From Tethya wilhelma (taxonomy: Eukaryota; Porifera; Demospongiae; Tethyida; Tethyidae): a stretch of DNA of 64,000 bases. Made by a program: the position numbers and the translations under genes. Shown one piece after another: positions 21,026-32,958 of this stretch; positions within the stretch are counted from its first letter, which is position 1; each line of letters begins with the position of its first letter. The stretch spans positions 5,713,009 to 5,777,008 of the forward strand of contig CAXIPT010000004.1 in NCBI GenBank assembly GCA_964030475.1. Reading direction: 5' to 3'. The notes beneath the pieces were generated by a model. The model was not told the DNA's origin, ran no database searches, and was given only the letters and a program-made list of their open reading frames with translations.

Positions 21026-22747
21026 TTTCCCTGAAGAATGTAACAGTTGTACATGTTAACATTTCACTTTCTTTGTTAACTGTCTACTTTCGTGCTGCCT
21101 TTGTTGCAGTCAGTTTGACTCTAACCCACTGTCTGATAATTCTTCAGAAATGCTCACTCTTATAAGTACTCGTGTAGACTATTCAACAATCTGTTTTTGT
21201 AATGGTCCATAATATGGAGGGGAATGAATTCCAAGTTTTATTTGCTGTTGCTGAGAAAAGATAGCTATATATTAATAACCATGTATTAACTCTTTTTAAC
21301 AACTCAAAACTAACCTTGGCATTTTAACAATAACAACAGACTACATTTTGCTACCGTAACAATTATAATGACCATATAATATCCTAATGTTTTAAAAGTA
21401 TGCACTCAGTTAGCTTGTAACATGATACAAATGTCTATTTATGGCTGTGTTTGTATAACAGGCTTACTTACAGCATTTCACTTTGTGCGGAATGCACTAA
21501 CAATTGTCTCATGCATGGTGTCTGTCTGTCTGAAATAGTCAAGGTTGATAGCTATATTAACTAGACTAGCAAAAGCTTTCATGCATAGAGAGCTGAAAAA
21601 CTAATTCTGCCATGCAGCTTGCTAACTGTAATTGCCGAGCGCCTTAGCGCGAGGCATCTAATCGCGACGTATGGCTCAGTTTGCCAGCAAGCGTTTTATA
21701 TGCGTTTTATATATATATATGTATGTCCTGTCACGCTTTAGGAATGCAATTAGTTCTAACGTGACGTCACGTCATTTTAGAATGCAATTTTTTCCTGGTA
21801 AAGATCGTTACTTAGCAGCTATAGCTCAACGTGTGCTCGCGCGTCTATGCTTATCTTTGCTTTTAGTAAGCAAGAGTCTGTTTTTGTGCAAGAGTAGCAG
21901 CTATAGAAAGCAAAGAAGGCTCCTATATATACTAGAGAGAAACAGCTGATAATCATCAACAATAATTATTCAAGATCATGGCCTGGCTGTCAGTGATCTG
22001 AGGTTCATTGTTGGCACATGTAATGGCTGATAGCTGCTATGTGCATGTATTTCTCATTGACTGGCAAAGTCACCTAGCAGCTTGGTTACTTTGAGTACCT
22101 CAGCCTGATCAAGTGGTCTTCCGCTCTTCTAGCTCAGTGGTATATGACAGGTCTTTTTGTGTCTGCATATTACACGCAAATTTTTATGACATGTATATCT
22201 ATGCTTATATGCACAAATCACTGACACAGTGATTCATATTTAAACACTATGATTGCTCACTGCATCATCATCATAATATATCAATACTGCACATTGTCAA
22301 GTGGTGAATCCAAAGCTAGCGCGAGGCACTATTTTGCACAATGTGTACTCCTAGTTATAAACTAACTGCATGTGGGCAATCCGAGTACCTTGCTCAGAAT
22401 ATCACATTTTTAAGTGTTGACCATTACCAACTCCTAAAATTAAAACTTTGAAATATGTACTTACCCAGTCAGAAATCCCATTTTTTTTCAAATTACCAAC
22501 TCCTGTCATCACTGCCAACAGTTACTGTGTGGTTAGCTCATATAGCTATAATAAAATTATCATTCAAGCTTTATTTAATTGGTTAACCATCAAATTCATT
22601 ATCATCATTATGTGCACATATCAATTAATGTATCATTTGTAGCTAAAATTGATACTCTACAGACTGAGTATAGAAAGATGCTAAATTAAATATTTATGAA
22701 TTAGCTACGAAAGTGTCGTGTGCATTATGTACATATTCAGTTTTAGT
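21026..22747. other. Spacer between NLR and beta-helix genes
   Basis: No gene seen. AT-rich with GC-richer islands near 21635 and 22315 (GCGAGGC words typical of local repeats), and a third copy of the repeat with GTGGGCAATC and GACCATTACCAACTC at 22370-22500. The plus frame at 21671-21949 has no supporting evidence. Confidence 0.45.
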
Positions 22748-25700
22748 TTAGCTGCTACCATTCAGCAATGGTATATTGTCACTAGAACCCAATGAATTGG
22801 TATCTTCCTCTTGTGTCCTTGATAATTCAGTAGCAGCTTCATCAAGGACACCAGCCTCTTCTGTTGGTAGGTCAAAATCTTGCATTGTAACAATCTGTTG
22901 ACACTTTGACACATCAACCTCAGTAAAGGACGAACTGTTGCAAGCAACTTCATGTTGTGAATCAATTTTGCTGGAGATATCACCACCATTGAGTGCAGGA
23001 AACAGTTCCCTGTCAATTCTGTGACTTGCATAAAAGGAAGAATGTTTCAGCTTGTCTCGTATTTTGTCCAAAAGTGTTGAATATCTGAATGTGAATTGGT
23101 TGGCATGATAGACAAGAATGGCAATGAAGGTCAGGAGAGCAATTCCAGTAGAAGTGGACGCTAGTGCAATCTGGCTTGTTTGGTTATCTCTAAAATAGAA
23201 TGACCCCCCTGCAAAAACAGCTAGATTCACAATGAAGGTGTACTCTAGCATATCAGTGGGCCACGTTTTATAAACCCGACTCTTGAGACACTTTTGAAAG
23301 AGAAAGATGACTATGGAGACGCAAACGATCATAAGAAGATTCACCCGTGCATCTCCAAACACATTCACAGCCGAAATAAGATACAAGAGGGTGCGAGCAA
23401 CAAGTAGCAGTCCCGGCCAGTAGCGATGCTTTCCATTGAACGGTGCATGGTAGGCATCAGGAAAACAACTGATTTTGTAATTTTTGGTCCACTTGAAGAG
23501 AAATTTGTCCGAGTATCGAATGATCCACTGCCAAAGAAGAAGGATCAGTGTGAATGTTAAACCAAGAACAGCGATGAAAATGGCTGTGATGAACAGTGGT
23601 ATGTGTTTTCCTTGGAGGTAGGGCACATTTGCATCCAGTAACCAGACCATTTTGTGAGAGCCATCAGGATAGGTTAGTTGGATGAATGACAGTGAGGCAA
23701 TAATGGTACGAAGGATCTTTGTGTAAGAGAGTAAAATGAGTGTTGCCAGCGTAGCTTCAGGATTCCGACGAGTGAACAGTTTGGCAAATCTCCTTGAATG
23801 GTCACTTATCACGATAATAGCAGCAACTAGAAACATTACGTATAGCGGAAAGATCAGCTGTAACCAAGTTTTTATGTAGGCATCCATTCCATTGTAGAAA
23901 CAAGTTTCAATTCCAAAGTCTAGATTGAGCCATGCTATGAATACAGTTACAATGTTTGATGATTTAAAAGGAAGTAAAGTTTCCCGATTTGCAGCTACGA
24001 TATTGCCATAAAAGATAAGACCATTGATTGTTCCTTTAGCAACAGTCAAATTGAGTAGTAAAATAACTCCAACTAGTACTATTCCTGCTAGCAAAAATGG
24101 TACAAGAAGAAAGAGCCAATAGTTCGAACACTTTCTGCAGCGATTGGAACCCAATGAAAGACTGAATCCTTGTGTGCATTCACCACACACTACTCCTGAG
24201 CAATTGAAAGAGCATTGGTTGTCAGATCCATGCTCCGAGTTTAAATTGATTACCACTGTCTTTGAAGGAGGATAGCAATAGTCAAACGGGCAGTGAGGAT
24301 AAATGAGATACCTGCTTTCGTTTGAAATATTTTGGATCCAAAATTCTCCATCTCTCAAGAGTGAGCTTGAAGAGATTGAGCAGTTTGTGATGTAAGGTTT
24401 AAGAGCTGGATCACATTCACAGTGTGTGTTTGAGGCAGCCAGTGCAAAACCAACTGGGCAAGGTAGAAACTGTACTTCAACTGAACGATTCGATATTCCA
24501 ATATCTTTACAAGGTCCCTCAGAGTAAAGTATAAGCCATTCACTCTCATGGGGTGATAGTACAGTGTACTTTAATTCGGTGCAGTTTTCTTGGGTGTTTT
24601 GTTTTGACTCTCCCTCACTTAGTCCTCCACCTTGGGAAGACAACAAAGAATGAATGGTAGTTGCCAGTGTGTGATTCACTTGATCCACAGCAACTGCTGA
24701 TACTGTAAAAGTCCTTCCTTTGACAACTTTTATGGTAGGAGGCACGTAGCTGCAATTAGGTCTTCCATTTTCGCAGAAACACACGCGTACAGGGTCGGAA
24801 GAAACTGAGTCCAGCTCTATGTTGCTTCTGGATAGTAGATATTGCAATGCGTTTTGAGTTTTTTCGTCTGCATTTGTTTCTACGTAAGGACTAATGGTGC
24901 ATCTGTCCACTAGCCCACCGTATAGAACACTACCTCGTATTGTAGCACTGTTGTTCTTAAAGTAGGTACCATTGATGTGTAAGTTTGTGAGAGTGTTAGC
25001 ATTCCAGTACAATGAGACACTCTGAAAGAAGCATTCATTTGTTGGTGAGTATGACTTCGAATTTGAGCCAGCACTACACGTATCAGAGTTAGCTGCATCC
25101 TTTACAAATAGTGCTCCACCATATTCTGCTGTATTTTCTGCAAATTTTAGCTGTATCCATTTTTCTGGTTCGGAAATACACAGAACATAATTGCTGTGTG
25201 ATACTGTACAGTTTTTCCTCTCTTCAATGTGTTTGATGATGTAAATTTGGGAGTTTAATTCTAGATACATGGCACCACCTTGCTTAGCAGTGTTTCCTTG
25301 AAGTTTGTGAATTCCGCTGCTAAATTTCGTGGTCGAACTGATGGCATGTAGTCCGCCACCATTCTTTAGAGCAATGTTGTTTGAAATTTCGACCAATCCC
25401 TCAAAGCTTGTTTCAGTTTGGTATGCATATATACCTCCACCAGATACTAGTGCTGTGTTGTTTGAAATTGTAAGTTTTCCTTTCACTTTGAGTGTGCTTT
25501 GAATGGCAAGAATACCGCCACCATTTTCAGCCACATTGTTAGCAATAGTTGTATTTCCAAGAAGATTCAGGCTACTGTCAAAGAGAGTTATTGCACCAGC
25601 TTCAGGATAGCGTTCATTGCTATGGTTATCAATATGTGGTGTATTGTTCACTAAATGAGTCTCTCCATCAAAAACAACTCGACTGTTGATAGCATTAATC

Positions 25701-27313
25701 GATCCAATGTTGTTCAAGATTTCTATAATCCCTCGAAAAGTCACATTTGAACCCTGTTGAGCAAATACCAACCCTTTACTTCCAGCGTTCTCATATAGCC
25801 CCAGGTGTTTTTCACTTGTGAAATTACACTGATAGATGACTAACACACCTCCACCATCTGATATGATAGTATTATGAATAAGCACAGTGTTAACCAGATG
25901 TAAAGCAGCAACTGTTGTCATTGGATCATATCCATGGCACTGAATGGTGGCTCCGAATATGGATGCTGTGTTATCACTCATGAGACTGTTCTGATAGGTA
26001 ACACTGCTGTCTTCAGTATACATAACTCCTCCTCTACCAGCTGAGTTGGCACTGAATGTGCTGTTGTTAATATTTATGTTGCTCCCAAGTTTTACACCGA
26101 AAGCTCCTCCTGCGCCTAATGCAGTATTGCCGATAAACTGAGAGCTTTCAATGTTTGTATAGGTACTTCCCAGTGCTAATGCTCCACCTGCCAATGCTAA
26201 GTTATTAACAAATTGACACCTTGTTATTGAAATGTATGAGCTATATGTTATCATGGCGCCACCAGATCTAACCATAGCACTGTTGTTCTCAAATTCCACT
26301 CCTTCAAAAATCACTGTACACCCATACAAAGCCACTATTGTGCCTCCTATTTGCTGGGCACCATTGCTGTGAAATTTACTGTTCTGAATTCCAAGATAGG
26401 TATTGTTCTCTGCACTGATCACACCAGCTGAGGAAGCTATATTGCTTTCAAAAATGCTGTCACTGATCAAAATTTGACAGAAAGATTGAGCAAAAATCAC
26501 GCCAGCTGTCCATCCAGCAGCATTGCTAGAAAAATTACTGTAGAGAATAGTGATATGAACATTTGTATGTGCAAACACTACTCCACCGTATTGAGCATGG
26601 TTGTTGGCAAAGACACTCTTGTAGAGAGTGATCGAACTTTGCTTGGTGTAGATTGCACCCCCTTTTCCGTCGAATCCTGAATTTTGGTTATAGTCAAACA
26701 GAGAGTTTGAAATCAACACACTGCTGTTCAAGATTGAAAGAGCTCCAAAAGTAAAGGGTTGATTCTCGACATTTAATTTCACTCCTCGATTGCTACTAAA
26801 TCTTGTTCCTATAATTGTTGCACTCAATACGTTTTCTATCAGCATGCCTGTAGAATTAAAACCCTGTCCTCCATTGAAGACACAATCTTCAAGCATCAGC
26901 TGCCTTATGGATACAAAGCTGTTTAAACTGCATCTATATTCAAGTAAACCTTTGATACTGATGGTGCTGATGTTCGTAAAGTCAAACAGAGCATTATTAG
27001 AGCACAATACAGTAGCATAGTTCTCTGCAGCTGAGATGTTGCCAACTATTTCAAGTTGGTAAATATGATTTATTGACAAAATTTGGTCCAAGTGGTGTTC
27101 TCCTGGCAGTAGTAAAAGAGTCGTATGGTTATCAAAGTAGTTGCTGGGTTTAGAAGAGTACTTGGAGAGGGTCATACATGGCTCTGTCTTTCCTGGACAC
27201 ACTTCTCTTTGTTGTGATGATGGAATGGCATAGTAGGTTCGAGTGTGAGCTGGCATTGCAAGGCAGAGTACACCTAGTATCCTCAGAAACAGTACTCTAG
27301 GATTGTTATCCAT
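22748..27313 (-). CDS. Single-exon surface protein: signal peptide, Pmp-like beta-helix repeats, multipass C-terminus
   Basis: Intact 1521-aa frame in one exon. The first 24 residues form a signal peptide (VLFLRILGVLCLAMPAHT). From about 130 to 740 come many repeats of the form FxxNxA-x(2-5)-GGxI/L/M (NNHAQYGGVVFA, NNSAMVRSGGAM, VAENGGGILAI), the pattern of right-handed parallel beta-helix domains such as polymorphic outer-membrane-protein repeats. A middle region with many Cys follows; its end (NCSGVVCGECTQGF, then GSNRCRKCSNYW) abuts the first of about eight to ten hydrophobic helices between residues 1063 and 1400. The roughly 120-residue cytoplasmic tail is acidic and Ser-rich, ending IPLLNGSS. 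Adhesion or sensing at the cell surface is inferred from architecture. The multipass part does not match a named GPCR class that I can recall. The lack of introns is notable beside its multi-exon neighbours. Confidence 0.88.
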   Translation of the reverse strand: MDNNPRVLFLRILGVLCLAMPAHTRTYYAIPSSQQREVCPGKTEPCMTLSKYSSKPSNYFDNHTTLLLLPGEHHLDQILSINHIYQLEIVGNISAAENYATVLCSNNALFDFTNISTISIKGLLEYRCSLNSFVSIRQLMLEDCVFNGGQGFNSTGMLIENVLSATIIGTRFSSNRGVKLNVENQPFTFGALSILNSSVLISNSLFDYNQNSGFDGKGGAIYTKQSSITLYKSVFANNHAQYGGVVFAHTNVHITILYSNFSSNAAGWTAGVIFAQSFCQILISDSIFESNIASSAGVISAENNTYLGIQNSKFHSNGAQQIGGTIVALYGCTVIFEGVEFENNSAMVRSGGAMITYSSYISITRCQFVNNLALAGGALALGSTYTNIESSQFIGNTALGAGGAFGVKLGSNININNSTFSANSAGRGGVMYTEDSSVTYQNSLMSDNTASIFGATIQCHGYDPMTTVAALHLVNTVLIHNTIISDGGGVLVIYQCNFTSEKHLGLYENAGSKGLVFAQQGSNVTFRGIIEILNNIGSINAINSRVVFDGETHLVNNTPHIDNHSNERYPEAGAITLFDSSLNLLGNTTIANNVAENGGGILAIQSTLKVKGKLTISNNTALVSGGGIYAYQTETSFEGLVEISNNIALKNGGGLHAISSTTKFSSGIHKLQGNTAKQGGAMYLELNSQIYIIKHIEERKNCTVSHSNYVLCISEPEKWIQLKFAENTAEYGGALFVKDAANSDTCSAGSNSKSYSPTNECFFQSVSLYWNANTLTNLHINGTYFKNNSATIRGSVLYGGLVDRCTISPYVETNADEKTQNALQYLLSRSNIELDSVSSDPVRVCFCENGRPNCSYVPPTIKVVKGRTFTVSAVAVDQVNHTLATTIHSLLSSQGGGLSEGESKQNTQENCTELKYTVLSPHESEWLILYSEGPCKDIGISNRSVEVQFLPCPVGFALAASNTHCECDPALKPYITNCSISSSSLLRDGEFWIQNISNESRYLIYPHCPFDYCYPPSKTVVINLNSEHGSDNQCSFNCSGVVCGECTQGFSLSLGSNRCRKCSNYWLFLLVPFLLAGIVLVGVILLLNLTVAKGTINGLIFYGNIVAANRETLLPFKSSNIVTVFIAWLNLDFGIETCFYNGMDAYIKTWLQLIFPLYVMFLVAAIIVISDHSRRFAKLFTRRNPEATLATLILLSYTKILRTIIASLSFIQLTYPDGSHKMVWLLDANVPYLQGKHIPLFITAIFIAVLGLTFTLILLLWQWIIRYSDKFLFKWTKNYKISCFPDAYHAPFNGKHRYWPGLLLVARTLLYLISAVNVFGDARVNLLMIVCVSIVIFLFQKCLKSRVYKTWPTDMLEYTFIVNLAVFAGGSFYFRDNQTSQIALASTSTGIALLTFIAILVYHANQFTFRYSTLLDKIRDKLKHSSFYASHRIDRELFPALNGGDISSKIDSQHEVACNSSSFTEVDVSKCQQIVTMQDFDLPTEEAGVLDEAATELSRTQEEDTNSLGSSDNIPLLNGSS

Positions 27314-28569
27314 GCTTCATTGACTCTATACTCAAACTTTTGTTGCAACTTGGCAGCGTTAACTATCAGTGTACAATTTCTGCCTTCTTATTTAGTGCAA
27401 AAAATAATATGTATTGGGTAGTACTATAATACTTATGTATGTAACATGAGTATAGGTGTGCCTGGAGGTCACACTTAGTTCTACTACAAAGTTAGCATTA
27501 GTGACATTCCTGAGTATGAGTCATGCACCTTTTCCTTGTTTCATGATATTAAGCAGAAATGCAGGATCCTCAGAGTCTATGTACTTTGATAATTGTGGTT
27601 ACTGCCATAAGAAGGAGTCTTTGATTTCCTTGTTTCACTATTATTATTATGGCAAAACAAGGTTGTACCTAGCTAGTAAGTCCTCATGTCATGCATGTGT
27701 GCATGGGTATAGTGAGCTTAATTTATACTGTCATTTGAAATCACTAGTCCATAATGACTATATCATATTATAAGCAAAGTTTTGTCTGTCCGTGTGTCCG
27801 TGTGTTACGGAAGGTCACCGGAAGTGATGAGACCTCCAACTAAAAGCTGCTTTTTCTCTGGACTATGGAGAATGAAAGATATGAAAAGCGTGCCTAGAGA
27901 GCTAGCTTAGATAGTGCTAGCCTAGGATAGAATTACAGGCCCTACAAGTATGGCTGACTGTTTTTGAGATCGCTGACAAGGCTTACCAGTGGCATCCGTA
28001 TCCGACAAAGAAGCGCGATAGAACAGCCAATCTTTCACAAAAGAAGCGTAGCATGGGGAGAGCTTTTGCTTCTAGGAGTTTGTTTCTCTGTCGTTGTACA
28101 CGAAACACAGCTTGCCAGATAACGAGTTTCTTTGCCAGCTGATTGCAAAAAATGGCGGAAGTCGGAAAAGGGTCGTCTGTGACGTCACATAACTGGGTAA
28201 ATTGCATTGCTGAGCTGGCCAAATTGCAAAGAGGAGCATGCAATCATGTTACTTTGAAGTTTCAGTGAGAAGTTCACCACACAGTTGTGCAGATGCCTAT
28301 TGCTTGCATGCATCTATATAAGCAGTAAACATTAGTATACTTCATAGACAAGCAAGGAGCGTGGCGAGCGAAGCGAGCCACACTCCTTGTAATAATTATG
28401 TAAACTGGAGTCGATAGATAAAATATCTTGAACATGAATTAAGTCTGATGTAAAGATTTGACAGATTCATTTTGCCTCTGTAATACTACGGATGCTCCAT
28501 CGCTATAGTTGGCACACATTGTATTATAATTCTATATGGGGAAATATTATAGGTGTCTGACACCCAGTT
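27314..28569. other. Intergenic with a probable dispersed repeat
   Basis: No gene. From about 27772 (ATTATAAGCAAAG) to 28390 the sequence looks like a repeat unit: it opens with TCTGTCCGTGTGTCCG and closes with a perfect hairpin at 28352-28388 whose core is GCGAGCGAAGCGAGC. There is no second copy in the window. Confidence 0.35.
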
Positions 28570-29394
28570 TTAACACATTATGAAATTACCCTTCCGTTTA
28601 TGAAATAGGGCTTGCTAAATTTTGTAGACTTTTTGGTAAATTTTGACATTTTTAAAATTAAAACTGAAAAAAAAAGTAACATGCTGCTTTTGCCAGAAAA
28701 AAATTATCATCTTTAGAATATAAGAATTTTTCGAAAATTTTAGCTAAACAAAGTGAAATGTTGCATATCTATGAGGTGTACAAATTTGTACACCTTCAAA
28801 ATTACGAAGAGTATACAAATTTGTACACTTTCAAATTTTGAAGGGCAATTTGTACACCCACTCAAGATGTAAAAAATTTGTACAAGTAATATTTGTACTA
28901 TGAGTATCTAGTGTGTATGGTAATTGTACTCCTGAAGGCTGTTGTATGTATTCCCGAGGGTGCAGCCCGAGGGAAGACATACAACAGCACGAAGGAGTAC
29001 AAAACCATACACACTAGATACTCATAGTACAGATGACTTAATTGTACCATAGTGGTCGCTAAATAAACTCAGCTGATGTACCCTAGGGTAAAACCACCAT
29101 GTACCCTGGCTAGCTCTAGAGTTACTACTGGTGGTTCTTAGGTGGTACCTTTGAAGTAAGACCTAACTATGGTACAAATTTATATACCATTGGTCAGGTC
29201 AAGGGTGTACAAATTTGTATACCCATGTCAGAATTCACACATCTTTGTTCAACTTTGGACACTTTATGTAAGATTTTGTCAAGATTTGAAATAATTAAGA
29301 CGTACTTGTATGCTGAAATTTTACAAAAACTTAGTGAATTTTAGCACCCTCTCATACATTGTATTAACGGAAGACCAATTCCATAATGTGTTAA
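28570..29394. mobile_element. TTAA-ended non-autonomous element, copy 1
   Basis: Begins TTAACACATTATG and ends CATAATGTGTTAA, with subterminal homology between its two ends (ACCCTTCCGTT and its partner). An internal hairpin is inserted at 28895-29030 (arms of about 60 bp around GAGGGTGCAGCCCGAGGG). Internal motif GGTGTACAAATTTGTACACC is palindromic. No coding sequence. TTAA at both ends recalls elements that target TTAA, such as the piggyBac or Kolobok groups; the class is inferred. Confidence 0.55.
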
Positions 29395-30888
29395 GTACGA
29401 TTTTGACAAAAATTACCATTTTCCAATTTCACAAGTAAACCATATCATTTGAAAGCTCTCATCACTCTGACCACAATGGTGTCAGTCCCATTTCAATACG
29501 ACCTTCCTAGGCTGAGATAGGCCTGGTAATGTGTTGCTGGGTTCTTGGTTTCTCATCACGTATGATGGTTTTAGGTTCTTGGTTTCTCACCTCACTCTAT
29601 GATAATATAGGTTCTCAACACATTATCAAGAATATATATATCTCAGCCTAGGAAGGTCGTATTGAGCTGGGATCAGTACCATTCTGATTCACGTGAAGAG
29701 ATCTTACAAATGATATATTTTGATGCCAGATTTAAATTTTGATTAAAATCATCAAAAACCGTGCATGGCCTTTGGTCAAGTGCGATTTTGAATTACCATC
29801 TTCCAATTTCACAAGTAAACCATATCATTTGAAAGCTCTCATCACTCTGACCACAATGGTGCCAGTCCCATCACAATACGACCTTCCTAGGCTGAGATAT
29901 ACTTGATAATGTGTTGAGAATCTATACCATCATACATGCAGTGATGCGAAACCAAGAACCTAAAACCATCATACGTGATGAGAAACCAAGAACCCAGCAA
30001 CTCATTACCAGGCTTATCTCAGCCTAGGAAGGTCGTATTGAGATGAGACTGACACCATTGTGGTCAAAGTGATGAGAGCTTTCAAATGATATGGTTTACT
30101 TGTGAAATTGGAAAATGGTAATTTTTGTCAAAATCGCACTTGATCAAAGGCTATAATCCATGGTTTTTGATGATTTTCATCAAAATTCAAATCTGGAAAT
30201 AAACCATATCATTTGAAAGATCTCTTTGTGCTGATCACAATGGTACCGATCCCAGCTCAATACGACCTTCCTAGGCTGAGATATTCTTGATAATGTGTTG
30301 AGAACCTATACCATCATACAGTGATGAGAAACCAAGAACCTAAAACCATCATACGTGATGAGAAACCAAGAACCCAGCAACACATTACCAGGCCTATCTC
30401 AGCCTAGGAAGGTCGTATTGAGATGGGACTGGCACCATTGTGGTCAGAGTGAGGAGAGCTTTTAAATGATATGGTTTACTTGTAAAATTGGAAAATGGTA
30501 ATTTTTGTCAAAATCGCACTTGACCAAAGGCTATAATCCATGGTTTTTGATGATTTTCATCAAAATTCAAATCTGGAAATAAACCATATCATTTGAAAGT
30601 TCTCTTTGTGCTGATCACAATGGTACCGATCCCAGCTCAATACGACCTTCCTAGGCTGAGATATTCTTGTTAATGTGTTGAGAACCTATACCATCATATA
30701 GTGATGAGAAACCAAGAACCTAAAACCATCATATGTGATGAGAAACCAAGAACCCAGCAACACATTACCAGGCCTATCTCAGCCTAGGAAGGTCGTATTG
30801 AGATGGGACTGGCACCATTGTGGTCAGAGTGATGAGAGCTTTCAAATGATATGGTTTACTTGTGAAATTGGAAAATGGTAATTTTTAT
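29395..30888. repeat. Core of inverted and 380-bp tandem repeats between two TTAA elements
   Basis: The word CAGCCTAGGAAGGTCGTATT or its complement occurs at least eight times. Copies starting near 30021, 30401 and 30781 are spaced by 380 bp, and the left part is in the opposite orientation. Ends are complementary (AAAATTACCATTTTCC type). No gene. Confidence 0.6.
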
Positions 30889-31360
30889 TTAACACATTAT
30901 GGAATTGGTCTTCCGTTTATATGAGAGAGTGCTAAAGTTTTTGTAAAATTTCAGCATACAAGTCTTAATTATTTCAAATCTTGACAAAATCTTACATAAA
31001 GTGTCCAAAGTTGAACAAAGATGTGTGAATTCTGACATGGGTATACAAATTTGTACACCCTTGACCTGACCAATGGTATATAAATTTGTACAAATTTTTT
31101 ACATCTTGAGTGGGTGTACAAATTTGTACGCCTTCAAAATTTGAAGGTGTGATATGCAACATTTCACTTTGTTTAGCTAAAATTTTCGAAAAATTCTTAC
31201 ATTCTAAAGATGATAATTTTTTTCTAGCAAAAGCAGCATGTTATTTTTTTGTAATTTTTTTTCAGTTTTAATTTTAAAAATATCGAAATTTACAAAAAAA
31301 GTCTACAAAATTTAGCAAGCCCTATTTCATAAACGGAAGGGTAATTTCATAATGTGTTAA
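30889..31360. mobile_element. TTAA-ended non-autonomous element, copy 2 (inverted, shorter)
   Basis: Same termini as copy 1 in reverse orientation with an internal deletion, so the outermost 200 bp of 28570 and 31360 form a long inverted repeat. Confidence 0.55.
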
Positions 31361-31366
31361 GAACCT

Positions 31367-31620
31367 TTTCTCATTAAAACTACTGGAGAACCCAAGAACC
31401 TTTTCTCATTAAAACTACTGGAGAACCTAAGAACCTTTCCCATTATAACTACTGGAGAACCCAAGAACCTTTCCCACTAAAACTAGTGGAGAACCCAAGA
31501 ACCTTTCCCACTAAAACTAGTGGAGAACCCAAGAACCTTTCCCACTAAAACTAGTGGAGAACCCAAGAACCTTTTCCCATTAAAACTAGTGGAGAACCCA
31601 AGAACCTTTTCCCATTAAAA
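31367..31620. repeat. Tandem repeat, about 35-bp unit, about 7 copies
   Basis: Units of the form AAGAACCTTTTCTCATTAAA followed by an ACTACTGGAGAACCC or ACTAGTGGAGAACCC half. It begins immediately at the right end of the TTAA element. Confidence 0.85.
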
Positions 31621-32295
31621 TGAAGGCACCGAGGCGCACTCAACTAGCTACCACACTTATATGCATACAGTGTAAAAGAGTGTAACATAACTCAGTATCA
31701 CTGAAAACTTCAAAACTACAGGCTATGATCTGCCGGCATAGCTAACACGGCTATGGTGAAGCAGCACATGTTACAGACTATAAACCAGATGAGCTCTGCT
31801 AGGTTATGTACATGCATTGGAATACTCAGCTGCCGTCAAAGTCTAGCACTGAGCTGGGCCTCAGTAAGAGCCTAGCTAACCACAGCTAGATGCATTAGCT
31901 ATAATGATCTATAGCTTGTGTAAAGTCTTTGCATGCCCTATATGCTTACATAGAAAGCAGACCAACTCATGTCTGTCTTGCCAAACAACACTAGCATGCA
32001 AAGAGCCATGCAGCATTGGACCGCAATACAAATTCTAGATAACGCACACCAAATTAGTAGGCGTGGCCTTGAAGCTAAGTGCTCAAAGAAGCACAAAAGC
32101 CGGAGCTCAAAACTCAAGAACTAGTGTTTTGGACAGCAAAAAATATATTTTTACAAGATCATTCAGAGTTATGAACGTAAGTACCATCAATTTTGTCGCT
32201 AGAGCTGTCTTTCTTGAGATTTCGATGGGACAGACAGACAGACAGACAAAATGACTACCGTAACCCTCTGCATGTGCTACGCAAACGCCGAGGCT
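31619..32295. mobile_element. Non-autonomous TA-flanked element, copy 1 (5' end damaged)
   Basis: About 80% of the copy at 33505-34295 is recognisable; it ends GCCGAGGCT before TA. Contains the CAGA-type microsatellite (GACAGACAGACAGAC) near its right end. The left terminal repeat is deleted (GGCACCGAGGCGC in place of the full end). Confidence 0.55.
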
Positions 32296-32329
32296 TAACT
32301 AGGAATAAGAGGAGGTTGCAAGCACACAA

Positions 32330-32513
32330 TTAGAGATCACGTGAATAACATTGATTGCATAAAAATTGCTGAATCGACAATCTTTTCTGCTGATTCAGCA
32401 ACATTTATGGAGGTTTACTCATAGTATACAGAGCAAAAAATGCTGATTAGGCAGAAAAAGAATGCTGATTCAGCAATTTTTTAAGCAATCAATGTTCCCC
32501 ATGTGATCTCTAA
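32330..32513. mobile_element. Short inverted-repeat element
   Basis: Termini TTAGAGATCACGTG and CATGTGATCTCTAA, with further internal inverted similarity (ATTGATTGC, GCTGATTCAGCA). No coding capacity. Confidence 0.6.
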
Positions 32514-32514
32514 T

Positions 32515-32868
32515 CAGTGGTGGATCTAGGAAATTGTATAGGGGGTTCTAATCAATGCGCGCGGAGCGCGCGAAAATTTTATGTAGCCACGCCCACTTCC
32601 GGTCGCAACAGCCCCCGCCCCTTTAGCGTTCGTGCAGCTAAAATTTTGCCAAAAAAGCCTGAGTGGAAGACAAAAACGGCAAGAAAGAGTCAGAAACTCT
32701 ATATTTTTCACAAAAAACTAATATTCAGCGTGATTTTGAGTTGCTTTTAGTATTTTTAAGTTGAAAGGAGGGTTCCAGCTTGGCCTTTTCCAATCTGCAC
32801 AGTTAATTATAATGCGAGGTCTCAGCTGAAAGGGGGGTTCCATGGAACCATGCCTAAATCCGCCACTG
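32515..32868. mobile_element. hAT-like non-autonomous element
   Basis: Termini CAGTGGTGGATCTAGG and CCTAAATCCGCCACTG are 16-bp imperfect inverted repeats of the CAGTGGCGGAT type common in hAT elements. CTAAT flanks both sides (32510-32514, 32869-32873), possibly the remnant of an 8-bp target duplication. It sits directly at the right end of the previous element. Confidence 0.6.
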
Positions 32869-32958
32869 CTAATATTGCACGCTTGTGCTCTTTGTGTGAA
32901 GCTGAACTGGACTAGTTGACCAGTTGGACCAGTTTAATTGACCAGTATATATACTCAC

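Noticed and set aside
22119..22200. tRNA-like A box (TAGCTCAGTGGT)
   Set aside because: No B box, no cloverleaf and no anticodon arm could be folded; at most a SINE or tRNA-derived relic.
27983..28243. 86-codon minus-strand frame
   Set aside because: Inside a probable dispersed repeat, without splice sites or recognisable domain.
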